Shown here: in pieces, positions 56,501 to 63,950 of the stretch | Numbering within the stretch: position 1 is the first letter of the stretch | How the letters are laid out: each line of letters opens with the position of its first letter | From: CAYLUN01 sp964386865 | GTDB taxonomy: Bacteria > Verrucomicrobiota > Kiritimatiellia > RFP12 > UBA1067 | Length of the DNA: 64,000 nt | Direction: 5' to 3' | Assembly: GCA_964386865.1 (NCBI GenBank) | Contig: CAYLUN010000002.1 | Coordinates: 132,592 to 196,591, forward strand | Notes under the pieces: generated by a model | Databases searched by the model: none | The model's input: the letters and a program-made list of their open reading frames with translations, nothing else | What the model was told of the DNA's origin: nothing | Position numbers and translations under genes: made by a program

Positions 56501-57265
56501 ATAGGTGAACTCGGCGAGCAGGTAGCTTGCGGCCGGCGCGTCGCGCATGTGGGGGCCTGCGGCCGCGTGGTCTGCGAGCGGGCCGGGCCGGCCCATTTCG
56601 CCGAGGCGGATGTCCGAGCCCGCTTGGCCGCCGTGGTTGAAACCGATGAAGCAGCCCGGCTGCAGGCTCTTGCAGAAGGCGATGGTCTCCTCGTGGCTCA
56701 GGCCGCCGTCGCCGACCGCGTGGTCGAACCAGATATACTCGACCGGGCCGTAGCGCGTGAGCAGCTCTTTCAGCTGCGCCTTCTTCATTTCGGGGTTTGG
56801 GCCGCTCTTCTTGCCCTGCACCGAGCCCTCCCAGGTCCAGTCGCCCTCGGAGAAGTAAAGCGCGAGCTTGATGCCGTGCCGGTCACAGGATTTCCGCAGC
56901 TCTGCCAGCACGTCGCGTCCGAGCGGCGCTTTCGTCACCTTGCGATCGGTGGTCGCGGTGTCCCACAGGCAGAAGCCGTCGTGGTGCTTGGCCAGGAACA
57001 GGATGTAGCCCATGCCCGCCTCCTTGGCGGTCTTGGCCCACTGGTCGGTGTCGCAGTCCGTGGCCTTGAAGAACGAGACGTCGGTGACGCCCGGCGTCCA
57101 CTCCTTGCCGGAGAAGGTGCTGAAGGACCAGCAGATGAACATGCCCCACTTGAGGTTCTTTAGCTCCTCCGCCCGCAGCCGCATGTCAACGGGTGCGGAC
57201 GAAGCCGTGAGAACGACCGAGGCGGCGAACAGCGAGGAGAGGATGCGACGGATCATGTTATGCAT
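53567..57265 (-). CDS. Double-GH29 alpha-L-fucosidase fusion with F5/8-type C domain
   Basis: A 1232-residue exported protein. The first GH29-like domain (about 30-340) has KWGMFICWSFSTFSGKEW, KHHDGFCLWDT and the nucleophile aspartate in EYIWFDHAVG (about 179). Residues ~345-660 look like a second, unrelated barrel (GVNAIQTFCVSCNGYAWYK, TEIDGLMVDWLRMP). An F5/8-type C module spans ~677-792 (SGWLEVDLGEETPVG, SIEEFRVFAPG). A second complete GH29 domain (about 805-1232) has YGFFINWGLYSIPAGEW, CKHHDGFALY and GLIWFDVP (about 995). GH29 enzymes release fucose with retention. Two nucleophile sites in one chain suggest two linkages handled at once. It heads the operon with the GH95-like gene. AAGGA lies 8 bases upstream of ATG 57265. 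Confidence 0.88.
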   Translation of the reverse strand: MHNMIRRILSSLFAASVVLTASSAPVDMRLRAEELKNLKWGMFICWSFSTFSGKEWTPGVTDVSFFKATDCDTDQWAKTAKEAGMGYILFLAKHHDGFCLWDTATTDRKVTKAPLGRDVLAELRKSCDRHGIKLALYFSEGDWTWEGSVQGKKSGPNPEMKKAQLKELLTRYGPVEYIWFDHAVGDGGLSHEETIAFCKSLQPGCFIGFNHGGQAGSDIRLGEMGRPGPLADHAAAGPHMRDAPAASYLLAEFTYPILPPHKGGAMWFYSLPEHDGLCHPPEKLYRDYLGAAQYGNIFSIDVGPNYAGKLRDIDVATLRKVGEMIRSGATLPEPIRAFCVDFNWGPGGPNGFAPPGLWADADPAKHLAWYKALGVNAIQTFCVSCNGYAWYKNGIVPEQPGLKHDFLRELTRLAHREKMLVLGYFCAGSNTKWGKDRPDLSYGFPSEPHIPYTDDYLKYLDASIRDAVRQTEIDGLMVDWLRMPTSRASNANRWLDCEKKLYEQLMGEPFPGEQQVTPGRLTEYGRRAVERCWTAIRRAAKEANPNCIVWLTCCDVNDPHIMNSRALRETDWLLNEAGDLGRTAAAKRMMGPQTRLVTCLANWNRQDPLQIVPAAMEEGIGLYGFVKPNADSLPTPVEACLGQPVESLKGDDRNIAVLARAFSGKPLPAPAAPPVKASSEWGRGYEAARAYDGDEATRWGAKPESRSGWLEVDLGEETPVGRAVVMELGYPRTQAFAIEYRAGEAWKPLHRGTAIAGRRAYDFTPVSARFVRLSITQASDVPSIEEFRVFAPGAKLPESVEAARRDEQQRAARLKWFHEAKYGFFINWGLYSIPAGEWKGKPVGGIGEWIMHNARIPAQEYEQLAKQFNPAKFNADDWAQLALDAGMKYVVFDCKHHDGFALYRSAVSPYNCFDASPWKRDPFKELQEACSKRGLTLCFYYSQATDWHEPNGANNTWDFPPNDKKDFDQYLRDKSFPQVRELLTNYGPIGLIWFDVPTLMTAERSTRLADLVRSIQPSTLINSRLGPGGCHDYQSRGDNEIPHTVTPGAWETAATINDTWGFKKDDHNWKTPEDICFKLADIVSKGGNYLLNVGPDADGVIPQPSQDILRKVGAWLKVNGEAIYGAGCTPFGGELGSYDPVKKDSKGRAVFNAKSDWRCTTQPGKLYVHLFTWPGPTLELPAVNGQVVKAYALADRKPLAFEQSGDRVSVTLPPRAAAPLATVLCLEREEPK

Positions 57266-57327
57266 GGGAGACGTCCTTCAGGGCTCTTCAGCGGTTACGG
57301 TTAATCGCCATGTGCAACACAACTGCG

Positions 57328-57341
57328 GTGTTACGTTACAC
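57328..57341. promoter_or_regulatory. Palindrome over the fucosidase promoter
   Basis: A 14-base inverted repeat GTGTTACGTTACAC pairs at 6 of 7 positions and overlaps the -10 region of the minus-strand promoter. It could be a repressor site for the fucosidase operon. Confidence 0.35.
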
Positions 57342-57362
57342 GACACGTTGCAGGTGGGTCAA
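57335..57362 (-). promoter_or_regulatory. Promoter of the fucosidase operon
   Basis: On minus, TTGACC (57357-57362), 16 bases, and TGTAAC (57335-57340) lie 69 bases before the ATG at 57265. Confidence 0.45.
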
Positions 57363-57380
57363 GTGTGTTCGCCGGTTCGG

Positions 57381-57409
57381 TTGCCGGCAACCGCGCCTTC
57401 GGATATAAT
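57381..57409 (+). promoter_or_regulatory. Strong promoter of the SGNH hydrolase gene
   Basis: TTGCCG (57381-57386), exactly 17 bases, then a perfect TATAAT (57404-57409), 38 bases before the ATG. The same -35, spacing and -10 occur at 20251-20279. Confidence 0.75.
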
Positions 57410-57447
57410 GCGCGCGTAGAGGACGGTATACGGAAAAGGAGTTGCGG

Positions 57448-58176
57448 ATGAGACGGATGACGTGCGCGGGGGCGCTGGCGGTGCTGGTGGTCGGAGCGGT
57501 TGCGTCGTGCTGGGGGCAGGCGGCGACGAACGCCGCGAAGAAAGCCTATGGGCCGCCGGGTAAATTCGAGAAGGAGATCCAGGCGTTCGAGGCGGCCGAT
57601 CAGAAGGCCTTCCCGCCGGCCGGGGCGATCGTTTGCCTCGGCAGCTCGAGCATGCGCATGTGGCACTCGGCGATCAGGGAAGACCTGTCGCCGCTGACGG
57701 TGATTCCGCGCGGGTTTGGCGGCAGCACCATGAGCGAGGCGCTGCATGTGGTCGGACGGGTCGTGGTGCCGTACAAGCCGCGCGCAATCCTGCTGTACGA
57801 GGGCGACAACGACATCGGTTCTGGCATTGCGCCCGAGACGGTGCGCGACACTTTTCTCGCGCTCGTGACGAAGGTGCGGGCGAGCCTGCCGGGGGTGCGC
57901 GTCTACGTGATCGCCGTGAAGCCGAGCGTCAAGCGCTGGGCGCTCTGGCCGCAGATGCGCGAGGCGAACCGGCTGCTGGCCGAGGCGTGCGCGGCGGGCG
58001 AGGGCCTGACCTTCATCGACGTGGCAACGCCGATGCTCGACGCCTCGGGCAATGTCCGCAAGGAGCTGCTGAAGTCCGACAACCTGCACATGACGCGCGC
58101 CGGCTACGAGGTTTGGCGCGACGCGGTCAAGCCCGTCCTGCACAAGGGCGAACTCGCGTCTGAGGCAACGAAGTGA
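57448..58176 (+). CDS. Exported SGNH/GDSL-family hydrolase
   Basis: A 242-residue protein with a signal peptide (MRRMTCAGALAVLVVGAVAS). Block I is IVCLGSSSMRMW with the nucleophile serine, block II GFGGST, block III LLYEGDNDIG with the oxyanion Asn, and block V SDNLHMTRAGY with Asp and His. These enzymes remove acyl groups, often acetyl esters on polysaccharides. AAAAGGAG lies 8 bases before the ATG at 57448. It precedes the TonB receptor gene by only ~50 bases, and both diverge from the fucosidase operon, so deacetylation of an imported or degraded glycan is plausible. Confidence 0.88.
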   Translation: MRRMTCAGALAVLVVGAVASCWGQAATNAAKKAYGPPGKFEKEIQAFEAADQKAFPPAGAIVCLGSSSMRMWHSAIREDLSPLTVIPRGFGGSTMSEALHVVGRVVVPYKPRAILLYEGDNDIGSGIAPETVRDTFLALVTKVRASLPGVRVYVIAVKPSVKRWALWPQMREANRLLAEACAAGEGLTFIDVATPMLDASGNVRKELLKSDNLHMTRAGYEVWRDAVKPVLHKGELASEATK

Positions 58177-58225
58177 TTTCTGGAAAAGGGTGAACCGAAC
58201 GGGGCGCGCCGGCGTTCAATGGTGC

Positions 58226-60310
58226 ATGAGATACTCTGCCTACATTGCCGTCGGGGCCGGCCTGTGTGGCTGGCTGGGCGCCCAAGACGTGGCCAATCTG
58301 CCGCCGATCGTGGTAACCGCCTCGCGCGTGGCCGAGCCGATCAACAAGGCGGCGGCCTCCGTCTCCAAATGTTCGGGTAACGAGCTTTACGAGAGCCAGG
58401 CGCGGACGCTGCCGGAGTCGTTGGACGCGACGCCGGGCGTCATGGTGCAGAAGACCTCCCCCGGGCAGGGCTCGCCCTACATCCGGGGCTTCACCGGCTT
58501 CCGCACGCTGATGCTTGTGGACGGCATCCGGCTGAATTCGCCGGTCTTCAGAGAGGGCGCGAACCAGTACTGGAACACGGTGGACTGCTACTCGCTGGAC
58601 TCGTTCGAGCTGCTGAAGGGCGCCGGCTCGACGCTGTATGGCTCGGACGCCGTGGGCGGCACCCTGCAGGCGTTTACGCAGCTGCCTGAATATGCAGCAC
58701 CCGAGGGCGGCGGCGACATCTGGGGCGGCCGCCTCGCGGCGCGGGTCTCCTCGGCCGAGCGCTCGGTGACCGGCCGCGCGGAGGGCTACTACGGCACGGA
58801 GGAGTGGGCCGGACAGTTCGGCGTCACGTACAAGGACTTCGGCGATCTCGAGGGCGGCAAGCATGTCGGCCGGCAAGAGGGAACCGGCTATCAGGAGCTG
58901 GACTATGACGCCAAGGTGCGCGTGGCGCTGAAGGGCGACCGCGAGCTGGTGTTCGCGCACATGGCGGTCGAGCAGGACGACGTTTCGCGCACCCACCGCA
59001 CAACGGACGGCATCTCGTGGAAGGGCACCAGCGTGGGAACCGAGCGCCTTCACGAGTTCGACCAGAACCACTCGACCACCTATCTTCGCTACATCGACCG
59101 CGAGAAGATGGCGCTCTACGACGAGCTGCAGGCGACGGTCTACTTCCAGCGACAGGAGGAGACCAAGGACGTCATCAAGAGCGACTATACGCGCACGACC
59201 GACGGGTTCGACGTTCAGACGTGGGGCGCGGCCGCTGACATGGTTAAAGAGACGCGGCTGGGCACGTGGTCTTACGGCGTCGAGTATGTCCGGGACGGCA
59301 TCGACAGCTATCGGAACTACTACAAGGCGGACGGGACTCTGAGCGCGGTCGGCATTCAGGGGCCCGTGGCCGACGACTCGTACTATCACACCGCCGCCGT
59401 CTACGTTCAGGACCGCGTGAAGCTCGCGGACCGCTGGGAGCTGACGGTCGGCACCCGCGCTACCTATGCGCGTGCCGACATCGGCTGCTACGAGGACTTC
59501 TCGACCTCGCCGCACTCGGAAGCCTCGATGGACGAGTGGTGGTTCGACTCGTCGTCGAGCATCCGCTTGGCGTATACGGCCGTCGAAGACCTGTGGCTGC
59601 TCTACCTGTCGGTCTCGCAGGCCTACCGCGCGCCGGGGCTCTCGGACCTGACGCGCTTTGACGTCAGCAAAAGCACGGACGTCGAGACGCCCTCAACAAA
59701 CCTCGACCCCGAAACCTACGTGTGCGGAGAGGTCGGGACGCGTTTCACCGCCGACCCCGTGGAGTGGCAGCTGGACTATTTCTATACGCGCATCCACGAC
59801 ATGATCGTCCGCCAGACCGTGGCGAGCGGGGTCTACTCCAAGATCAACGGCGGCGACGGGTATGTACACGGCGTGGAGAGCGAGCTGAAGCTCCGCCTCG
59901 GCAAGCAGTGGCTGTCCACCACGGGCTTCACCTGGATGGAGGGCTACACCGAGTATGACGACGCCGATGGAGCCAAGGTCTCGGAGCCGATCCGAACCAT
60001 GCCGCTGACGGTCTACACCTCCCTGCGCTGGGAGAGCCGGAGCCGTCGTTTCTGGGCCGAGGCCGCCGAGCGGGCGGTTGACACCGAAGACCGCCTGACC
60101 GAGTCTGACAAGACCGACACGCAGCGCATTCCGGCGGGCGGAACGCCGGGCTACGCGGTGACCGACCTGCGCGGCGGCTGGCGCGCAGGGAAGGGCGTCT
60201 CGGTCGTGGCCGGCGTGGAGAACGTGTTCGACAAGGACTACCGCATCCACGGGTCGGGCAGCAACGAGCCGGGCCGCAACTTCATCCTGTCGGCTGAGTA
60301 CCGGTTTTAG
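58226..60310 (+). CDS. TonB-dependent outer-membrane receptor
   Basis: About 694 residues from ATG 58226; a GTG at 58190 in the same frame has AAAGG directly abutting it, so the start is uncertain. MRYSAYIAVGAGLCGWLGAQ reads as a signal peptide. The TonB-box-like LPPIVVTASRV and the plug domain follow (ESLDATPGVMVQ, YIRGFTGFRTLMLVDGIRLN, GAGSTLYGSDAVGGTL). The rest is a beta-barrel rich in aromatic girdles and ends NFILSAEYRF with the C-terminal Phe that outer-membrane proteins need for insertion. The plug resembles BtuB/FepA-type (siderophore/cobalamin) receptors rather than SusC-type, which has an extra N-terminal domain. The ligand is unknown; cobalamin would fit the cobalamin-dependent MetH in this window. 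Confidence 0.9.
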   Translation: MRYSAYIAVGAGLCGWLGAQDVANLPPIVVTASRVAEPINKAAASVSKCSGNELYESQARTLPESLDATPGVMVQKTSPGQGSPYIRGFTGFRTLMLVDGIRLNSPVFREGANQYWNTVDCYSLDSFELLKGAGSTLYGSDAVGGTLQAFTQLPEYAAPEGGGDIWGGRLAARVSSAERSVTGRAEGYYGTEEWAGQFGVTYKDFGDLEGGKHVGRQEGTGYQELDYDAKVRVALKGDRELVFAHMAVEQDDVSRTHRTTDGISWKGTSVGTERLHEFDQNHSTTYLRYIDREKMALYDELQATVYFQRQEETKDVIKSDYTRTTDGFDVQTWGAAADMVKETRLGTWSYGVEYVRDGIDSYRNYYKADGTLSAVGIQGPVADDSYYHTAAVYVQDRVKLADRWELTVGTRATYARADIGCYEDFSTSPHSEASMDEWWFDSSSSIRLAYTAVEDLWLLYLSVSQAYRAPGLSDLTRFDVSKSTDVETPSTNLDPETYVCGEVGTRFTADPVEWQLDYFYTRIHDMIVRQTVASGVYSKINGGDGYVHGVESELKLRLGKQWLSTTGFTWMEGYTEYDDADGAKVSEPIRTMPLTVYTSLRWESRSRRFWAEAAERAVDTEDRLTESDKTDTQRIPAGGTPGYAVTDLRGGWRAGKGVSVVAGVENVFDKDYRIHGSGSNEPGRNFILSAEYRF

Positions 60311-60343
60311 TAAAGTAGCACTGTTCACGGAAAGGGATCGAAG

Positions 60344-61459
60344 ATGAAGAACGCACGTTTGGCCAGCCTCGTCGTAGTCGCCAGCCTGTCGCTGGGCGCG
60401 CGCGCCCAGCCGCTCTCGCCCGAGCTCGCGCAGCAGGCGAAGGCCTCGGTGGAGAAGGGCTTGGCTTGGCTGAAGGCGCAGCAGAAGCCGAGCGGGGCGT
60501 GGTCGGAGGAAAACATGCCCGCGCTGACGGCCCTGCCGCTTTGGGCGATCGCGGCCTCGGGCTCGCAGGCGTACGCGCCCGAGCGGGACAAGGCGGTTGC
60601 CTGCCTGCTCGGCAAGCAGCGCCCGGATGGCGGCATCTATGTGGCGCAGCCGGATAAGAAGGGCAGCGGGCTCGGCAACTACAACACCTCCATCAGCGTG
60701 ATGGCGCTGCACGCGACCGGCCGCCGGGACCTGGCGCCCGCAATCCTCAAAGCCCGCACCTACATCGCCGCCTCGCAGCACTTCGGCGACGACACGCACG
60801 CCGGCGGTTTCGGCTACGACAAAGAGTCGCAGCGCGCGTACACCGACCTCAACAACACGCACTTCTCCATGGATGCGATGCGGCGCACGCAGAGCACGGA
60901 GGATCTGCGCCCGGCCGGAGAGAGGAAGGCGGACCTCAACTGGGAGGCGGCGCTCAAGTATGTCGGCCAGATGCAGAACAAGGAGGGCGAGACCGCCGGC
61001 GGGTTCGCCTACAACACCGAAGACCCCAAGGGCGGCGCGACAACGAACGCGAGCGGGAAGATCATGCTGCGCGCCTACGGGAGCATGACCTACGCGGGCC
61101 TGCTCGCGCTGGTGCACGCGCAGCTCGACAAGAGCGACCCGCGCGTGCGCTCGGCGGTCGATTTCGGCTCGCGCTATTGGACGCTGGAGGAGAATCCGGG
61201 CCAAGGCCAGCAAGGCGTCTACTTCTACTACAACGTCATGACGCGCGCGCTCAGCGCGGCCGGCCTCGACGCGATTCCCAAGCAGAACGCGGCGGAGCAG
61301 ATCCGCTGGCGCGACGAAGTCGTGAAGAAGGTCATCTCCCTGCAGAAGCCGGATGGCTCATGGGCCAACGAGAACAACCGCTGGTGGGAGAACGACCCGG
61401 TTCTGGCCTCCTCTTACGCGCTCCTGGCGCTCGAGTTTGCCAGCGGCCTGACCCAGTAG
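60344..61459 (+). CDS. Exported terpenoid-toroid (prenyltransferase/squalene-oxidase repeat) protein
   Basis: A 371-residue protein with a signal peptide (MKNARLASLVVVASLSLGAR). It has the QW-like repeats of alpha/alpha toroids: AWLKAQQKPSGAWSEENM, LLGKQRPDGGIYVAQ, YIAASQHFGDDTHAGGFGY, MQNKEGETAGGFAYN and SLQKPDGSWANENNRWWEND. These build the barrel of terpene cyclases and of protein prenyltransferase beta subunits. The catalytic DxDD of squalene cyclases is not seen and the protein is exported, so cyclase activity is unlikely. Such proteins are frequent in Planctomycetes and Verrucomicrobia and are of unknown function. It follows the receptor gene by 33 bases with AAAGGGA before the start. 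Confidence 0.8.
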   Translation: MKNARLASLVVVASLSLGARAQPLSPELAQQAKASVEKGLAWLKAQQKPSGAWSEENMPALTALPLWAIAASGSQAYAPERDKAVACLLGKQRPDGGIYVAQPDKKGSGLGNYNTSISVMALHATGRRDLAPAILKARTYIAASQHFGDDTHAGGFGYDKESQRAYTDLNNTHFSMDAMRRTQSTEDLRPAGERKADLNWEAALKYVGQMQNKEGETAGGFAYNTEDPKGGATTNASGKIMLRAYGSMTYAGLLALVHAQLDKSDPRVRSAVDFGSRYWTLEENPGQGQQGVYFYYNVMTRALSAAGLDAIPKQNAAEQIRWRDEVVKKVISLQKPDGSWANENNRWWENDPVLASSYALLALEFASGLTQ

Positions 61460-61493
61460 GCGCTGAAGAGCTTCGCTTCTTGAATACGGGCTG

Positions 61494-61523
61494 TTGACGG
61501 TGCGGCTAGGCTTTCTCTACAAT
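61494..61523 (+). promoter_or_regulatory. Promoter of the ThuA-domain gene
   Basis: TTGACG (61494-61499), 18 bases, TACAAT (61518-61523), 65 bases before the ATG. Confidence 0.6.
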
Positions 61524-61588
61524 ACGCGCATTCAGGCTGGGGGCTTGAAGCGCGTTTCTAATTCACGCGGACAAACAAAGGACATGCA

Positions 61589-62329
61589 ATGACAAAGATC
61601 ATGCTGGCGGCAGTGGTGGCGGGGGTCGCGATGTGCGGTTGGGCGCAAGCGAAGAAGACGGTGGTGGTGTGGTCAGAGGGCACCGCGCCAAAGAACGTCT
61701 ATCCGGCTGACATCAACGGGGCGATCGCCGAGGGGCTGAAGGCGTCCGATCAGATGAAGGAGTGGGACGTGGTGGTTGCGAATTTGAGCGATCCCGAGCA
61801 GGGCCTGCCCGACGCGCTGCTGGCCAAGGCGAACGTGCTCGTGTGGTGGGGCCATAAAAAGCACGGCGAGGTGAAGGACGAGCTGGTCAACAAGATCGAG
61901 AAGCGCGTCAAAGAAGAGGGCATGGGCTTCATCGCGCTGCACTCCGCGCACTTCGCCAAGCCCAACAAGCGGCTGATGGGCACGCCGTGCTCCTTCGCCG
62001 CCTACAAGGGCGACAACAAGGAGACGGCCGTCAAGGTCGCCATGCCTGACCACCCGATCACCAAAGGCGTGAAGGCCGATTTCACGGTCGCCAACGACGA
62101 GCGCTACAGCGACCCGTACGCGGTGCCGCCCACGGACCAGGTGCCGCTCACCGGCGTCCAAGTCCACAAGGACGGGGTTCGCGAGGATGCGAAGATGGGC
62201 TTCTGCTGGAACGTCGGCAAGGCGCGCTATTTCTACCTCCAGTTGGGCCACGAGACCAACCCGATTTATTTCGACGCCGAGATCCGCAAGATCATGGCCA
62301 ACGCCGTGCTCTGGGCGGCCGGGAAGTAA
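61589..62329 (+). CDS. Exported ThuA-domain protein
   Basis: A 246-residue protein with a short signal (MTKIMLAAVVAGVAMCGWAQ). The ThuA (trehalose-utilisation) fold, a glutamine-amidotransferase-like Rossmann domain, is seen in VLVWWGHKKHGEV, GMGFIALHSAHFAK, DHPITKGVKADFTVANDERY and WNVGKARYFYLQLGHETNPI. The LHSAH segment occupies the nucleophile elbow of class-I amidotransferases but has Ser instead of Cys. ThuA-like proteins are frequent in PVC bacteria beside carbohydrate oxidoreductases; the reaction is not established. It has its own promoter. It is the last gene before the A+T-richer end of the window. Confidence 0.88.
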   Translation: MTKIMLAAVVAGVAMCGWAQAKKTVVVWSEGTAPKNVYPADINGAIAEGLKASDQMKEWDVVVANLSDPEQGLPDALLAKANVLVWWGHKKHGEVKDELVNKIEKRVKEEGMGFIALHSAHFAKPNKRLMGTPCSFAAYKGDNKETAVKVAMPDHPITKGVKADFTVANDERYSDPYAVPPTDQVPLTGVQVHKDGVREDAKMGFCWNVGKARYFYLQLGHETNPIYFDAEIRKIMANAVLWAAGK

Positions 62330-62373
62330 GGCTGTTAAACGGACCGAGTCCTTAGTTCAAGCAGGTTTGAGCG

Positions 62374-62417
62374 TCCGAAGGGTTTGAAGACGGCAAAAAC
62401 GATCCATTCCCTTCGGA
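62374..62417. repeat. Inverted repeat overlapping the next promoter
   Basis: Perfect 9-base arms TCCGAAGGG (62374-62382) and CCCTTCGGA (62409-62417) are 26 bases apart. The right arm covers part of the -35 element of the following gene. It may be an operator or the thuA terminator. Confidence 0.5.
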
Positions 62418-62435
62418 TGCCTCGCATGTTATAGT
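62407..62435 (+). promoter_or_regulatory. Promoter giving a probably leaderless transcript
   Basis: TTCCCT (62407-62412), 17 bases, TATAGT (62430-62435). The -10 ends 8 bases before the ATG at 62444, so transcription would start at or next to the start codon. No ribosome-binding site fits in that space. Confidence 0.45.
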
Positions 62436-62443
62436 ATCAATTC

Positions 62444-63271
62444 ATGAATGCAGAGCGGGGTAAAGGGACTCAGAATCAGCATGTAAATTTTGACGGGGTG
62501 CGCAATGACGTAAATGCCAAACGAAACAAGGCCGCTTTCGTTGGTAGCGTAATTGCCATCGCCGTTTTGGCGGTCGCTTCGTTCGTAATGCTTGGGTATG
62601 AGCAATATGAGTTCTTGGTCTTTGATGCCGACCGTACTCAGGCGAAGCGCGAGGTGGATCGGTTGCGTGAGTTTGCCGCAAAACAAGAAACGGTGAACGC
62701 CGCCGTTAGCGATGAGTTGGCAAGACGAGAGGCTTTGCTAGTCTCCCGACAGCAGCAATTAGAGGAATTCAACACGTTGACCGGACAGGTTGTGATCGTG
62801 CGCAATGAGATCCAACAGGCCAGGGAAGAGTTAAACAAGACTAAAGAAACGCTCGCGGTCGAGCAAGGGAGTCTTGCAGCGGCAAAGAACGAGACTGTTG
62901 CGTTGGATGAACGTCGGCAAACGCTGAAGCGTGACATATCAGAAAAAGCGAAGGAGTTGTCAGACTCCGAGGTTGCCGTTACCAACCTGAAGAAACAGCT
63001 TGTTGCGCTTGGGTTGGACAAGACGTCCGCGCTAGCGGTTGTTGACATGGCGAATAAGCAGTTCGCGGTTGAAGTTGAGCGATTGACCAATGTAACCGTT
63101 CGTGTTGAAGCCGTTCGTAGCTCACTGCAGGAAAACGAAAGAATAGCGGACAACGCAAAGACTACGCTGGCCACGCTAACACTCAAGATTCAAGCACAGG
63201 AAGCCAAACTCGCTGAGCAGACAGCGGCTACTATTGACGCAGAACGTATGGCCGCTAGCCCGTTTCCATAG
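62444..63271 (+). CDS. Membrane-anchored coiled-coil protein, unrecognised family
   Basis: A 275-residue protein. About 30 polar residues are followed by one membrane helix (AAFVGSVIAIAVLAVASFVM, about 30-50) and then some 215 residues of near-continuous coiled coil with strong heptad spacing (AKREVDRLREFAAKQETVNA, NEIQQAREELNKTKETLAVE, DERRQTLKRDISEKAKELSD, EVAVTNLKKQL). With positive charges before the helix the coil may face either side; no cleavable signal is seen. Base composition and codon use are clearly less G+C-rich than the rest of the window, which suggests transfer. Its last 38 bases overlap the next frame. It may be a tether or scaffold for that protein. No named family recognised. 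Confidence 0.7.
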   Translation: MNAERGKGTQNQHVNFDGVRNDVNAKRNKAAFVGSVIAIAVLAVASFVMLGYEQYEFLVFDADRTQAKREVDRLREFAAKQETVNAAVSDELARREALLVSRQQQLEEFNTLTGQVVIVRNEIQQAREELNKTKETLAVEQGSLAAAKNETVALDERRQTLKRDISEKAKELSDSEVAVTNLKKQLVALGLDKTSALAVVDMANKQFAVEVERLTNVTVRVEAVRSSLQENERIADNAKTTLATLTLKIQAQEAKLAEQTAATIDAERMAASPFP

Positions 63272-63950
63272 CCCGCTTTGGTTCCCGGTTATCAACGGCA
63301 AGAATCCGCTGATTGAGGCCCCGTTCTACGAGACTGATGAACGTGTGGATGGCACACGGTCTGAGGCAAAAGTTACCCCTGACAACGGAGATTTCATCCT
63401 CGACCTTGACCGGCCGCCGCGAGACCTGCTGATTTACCCACAGACACACCCCAACGCCAAACCATACCTTCAGGATTATGACAAGCCGTCTACGGAGGAC
63501 ATCGGTGGTGAGAACCATCATTTTCTCGGGGGGATTCTCTGGAAGCGCGACGGCGACACGTTGAGAGACTGTTTCGAGCAGCTTTACGCCTTGGTTGGCG
63601 GAAGCCGTTGGGTCATCCTTGTGCCGGACGACTGGGACGCTCAGTGGCAGGAAACGATTATTCGTGCTGTTCCTCTGCCACGACAAAAAGTGGTTTTGTT
63701 GTGGCGTAGCGTAGCAGCGTTGATAGGGGGGATTGAGACGCTACGTGGAGCGAAAGCGGGTGATAGTGTTGCCGTAGCGGACATACGCAACGGGAGTGGC
63801 GTTATGCTCAGCCAACTCACGCTGTCAGAGGAAGTTGAGCGCGGGGTGCTAGTCCCACGACGTAAGGCATTCGCGCGTCATCCGGAATGCTATCAGACGA
63901 TCACTGCTTCGTCCCGTAATCGGGTACTTCCCCGAGACCGCTTCCTGTGA
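63234..63950 (+). CDS. Truncated protein of unknown family, weak Hsp70/actin-like pattern
   Basis: An open frame of 238 codons from a TTG at 63234; no ATG or GTG lies in its first ~200 codons, so the true start is unclear. It may be read by frameshift from the coiled-coil gene, or the start may be this TTG. The stretch SRWVILVPDDWDAQWQETII (about 125-144) followed by VVLLWRSVAALIGGIETL and SVAVADIRNGSGVMLSQL resembles the strand-helix layout of Hsp70, where a VPAxF-type strand leads to an EPTAAA helix and then the second phosphate loop. The first Hsp70 phosphate motif is absent. The stop codon TGA coincides with an apparent insertion-sequence end at 63948, so the native C-terminus is probably lost. 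Identification is tentative. Confidence 0.45.
   Translation: MTQNVWPLARFHSPLWFPVINGKNPLIEAPFYETDERVDGTRSEAKVTPDNGDFILDLDRPPRDLLIYPQTHPNAKPYLQDYDKPSTEDIGGENHHFLGGILWKRDGDTLRDCFEQLYALVGGSRWVILVPDDWDAQWQETIIRAVPLPRQKVVLLWRSVAALIGGIETLRGAKAGDSVAVADIRNGSGVMLSQLTLSEEVERGVLVPRRKAFARHPECYQTITASSRNRVLPRDRFL

Noticed and set aside
60344..61459. Squalene-hopene cyclase
   Set aside because: Too short, exported, and without the DxDD catalytic acids; only the toroid repeats are shared.
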